NCBI GenBank assembly: GCA_027493545.1
Contig: JAOSKR010000001.1
Span: 462,001 to 526,000 of the forward strand
Direction: 5' to 3'
Source of the DNA: Roseovarius sp.
Lineage (GTDB): Bacteria; Pseudomonadota; Alphaproteobacteria; Rhodobacterales; Rhodobacteraceae
Length of the DNA: 64,000 nt
Below the pieces are notes generated by a model. It did no database searches. It was not told the origin of the DNA and saw nothing but the letters and a program-made list of their open reading frames with translations. Position numbers and translations under genes: made by a program. Shown piece by piece: positions 62,194 to 64,000 of this stretch. Within the stretch, counting starts at the first letter, position 1. Each line of letters opens with the position of its first letter.

Positions 62194-63658
62194 ATGACCA
62201 CCAAAGTCATCAAGAACGGCACCGTCGTCACCGCCGACCGCACCTGGAAGGCCGATGTGATGATCGAGGGCGAGACGATCAAGAGGATAGGCGAGGACCT
62301 GAAGGGCGACGAATACATCGACGCCGAGGGCGCCTATGTCATCCCCGGCGGCATCGACCCGCATACGCACCTGGAGATGCCCTTCATGGGCACCACGGCG
62401 GCCGAGACCTTTGAGACCGGCACCTGGGCGGCGGCCTGCGGCGGCACCACCATGCTGGTGGATTTCTGTCTGCCGGGCGCCGATGGCAGCATCAAGAACG
62501 CCATCCAGGAATGGCACCGCAAGTCGGCGCCGCAGATCTGTTCCGACATCGGCTATCACATGGCGATCACCGGCTGGAACGAACGCGTCTTCGACGAGAT
62601 GAAGGACGCGGTCGAGATGGGCGTCAACTCGTTCAAGCACTTCATGGCCTACAAGGGCGCGCTGATGATCGAGGATGACGAGATGTTCGCCTCCTTCAAG
62701 CGCTGCAAGGAGCTGGGCGCGCTGCCGATGGTGCATGCCGAGAACGGCGACATCGTCGCCGACCTGCAGGCCCAGATGCTCGAGCAGGGCATCACCGGGC
62801 CCGAGGGCCACGCCTATTCGCGCCCGCCCGAGGTCGAGGGCGAGGCCGCCAACCGCGCCATCATGATCGCCGACGCCGCCGGCGTGCCGCTCTACATCGT
62901 GCATGTGAGCTGCGAGCAGTCGCACGAGGCCATCCGCCGTGCCCGCCAGAAGGGGATGCGCGTCTATGGCGAGCCGCTGATCCAGTTCCTGACGCTCGAT
63001 GAGAGCGAGTATTTCAACAAGGACTGGGACCATGCCGCGCGCCGGGTGATGTCGCCGCCGTTCCGCTCGAAGGACCACCAGGATAGTCTCTGGCACGGGC
63101 TGCAGGCCGGCAGCCTGCAGGTGGTGGCGACCGATCACGCCGCCTTTTCAACCGAGCAGAAGCGTATGGGGGTCATGGATTTCACGAAAATTCCCAACGG
63201 CTCGAACGGGCTCGAGGAACGGCTTGCGGTGCTCTGGACCAGGGGCGTCGAGACCGGGCGGCTGACGCCCAACGAGTTCGTCGCGGCGACCTCGACCAAC
63301 ATCGCCGAGGATTCTCAACATCTACCCCAAAAAGGGCGCGCTGGTCGAAGGCGCGGACGCCGACATCACCGTCTGGGACCCGAAGATTTCCAAGACCATC
63401 AGCGCCGCCAACCACCACTCGATCCTCGATTACAACGTCTTCGAGGGCTTCGAGGTGACCGCCAACGCCCGCTACACCATCAGCCGCGGCGAGGTGATCT
63501 GGGCCTGGGGGCAGAATTCGCAGCCCCAGCCGGGGCGGGGCCGGTTCGTGCCGCGCCCGGCCTTTCCGTCGGCGCATGCGGCGCTGTCGAAGTGGAAGGA
63601 GCTGACCGCGCCCAAGCGGATCGAGCGCGACCCGATGAACATCCCGGCGGGGATCTGA
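62194..63658 (+). pseudogene. Dihydropyrimidinase/hydantoinase, frameshifted near 63309
   Basis: TTKVIKNGTVVTADRTWKADVMIEGETIKRIGEDLKGDEYIDAEGAYVIPGGIDPHTHLEMPFMGTTAAETFETGT...; C-terminus ILNIYPKKGALVEGADADITVWDPKISKTISAANHHSILDYNVFEGFEV in another frame. Confidence 0.92.
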
Positions 63659-63755
63659 CGAAAGCCGGCGCCGCCCGCCGCTGCGCGGGTGGTGCCCATT
63701 GACAATAACGGCTGCCGTGTGCGCAATCGGGCGCGGGCAAGCGGGGGGACAACAC

Positions 63756-64000
63756 GTGACGGGCGATACCGTGATCAGCGCGCGAGAGCTGTCGCTGACC
63801 TTCCAGACCGGCGATGGGCCGGTGCATGCGCTCAAGGATGTGAGCCTCGACGTCGCCAGGGGCGATTTCGTCTCGTTCATCGGTCCCTCGGGCTGCGGCA
63901 AGACCACCTTTCTGCGCTGCATGGCCGATCTCGAACACCCCACCGGCGGCACCATCACCGTCAACGGCGCCAGCGCCGGGGAGGCGCGCCGCTCGCGCGC
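63756..64000 (+). CDS. ABC transporter ATP-binding protein (SsuB/TauB type), truncated by window edge
   Basis: GTG start; SARELSLTFQTGDGPVHALKDVSLDVARGDFVSFIGPSGCGKTTFLRCMADLEHPTGG (Walker A). Confidence 0.88.
   Translation, partial: MTGDTVISARELSLTFQTGDGPVHALKDVSLDVARGDFVSFIGPSGCGKTTFLRCMADLEHPTGGTITVNGASAGEARRSR

Overview
This 64-kb, GC-rich window is chromosomal DNA from an alphaproteobacterium, most likely a member of the Rhodobacteraceae/Roseobacter group (inferred from gene content and order). It carries the ubiB-ubiE / mutM-echA-rpsT-dnaA-dnaN-recF-gyrB region, rpmI-rplT-pheS, pyk, a D-amino-acid/D-Glu locus (dat-dgcA-dgcN), mcl1, a crcB-rluC-HAD-ATP12 run, the aapJQMP amino-acid ABC transporter, a ParDE-type toxin-antitoxin pair, sixA, argB, rppH, an M3 peptidase, moeB, dut, coaBC, chaN, an rpoH-type sigma factor, an XRE-cupin regulator with two tandem FAD/GcvT oxidoreductases, a GT25-GT11-kinase cluster, aldehyde dehydrogenase, 1-Cys peroxiredoxin, a methylsuccinyl-CoA dehydrogenase-like gene, and a pyrimidine-degradation locus. 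The most useful observations are: (1) about 17 single-base indels in conserved or essential genes, mostly in homopolymers, which indicate a noisy consensus; (2) an in-frame amber codon in aapQ at a CCAGG-like context; (3) a REP-like palindrome cluster around a GIY-YIG ORF, with a near-identical doublet 37 kb away; (4) a kinase fused to an ANL-C-terminal-like domain in a glycosyltransferase operon; (5) a dispersed GGAGTATTTGCGGAAAGATGAA intergenic element present five times; (6) several palindromic operator candidates. No CRISPR array, rRNA, tRNA, transposase or prophage was recognised. I found no wholly new system that I can assert; the best candidates are (3) and (4).
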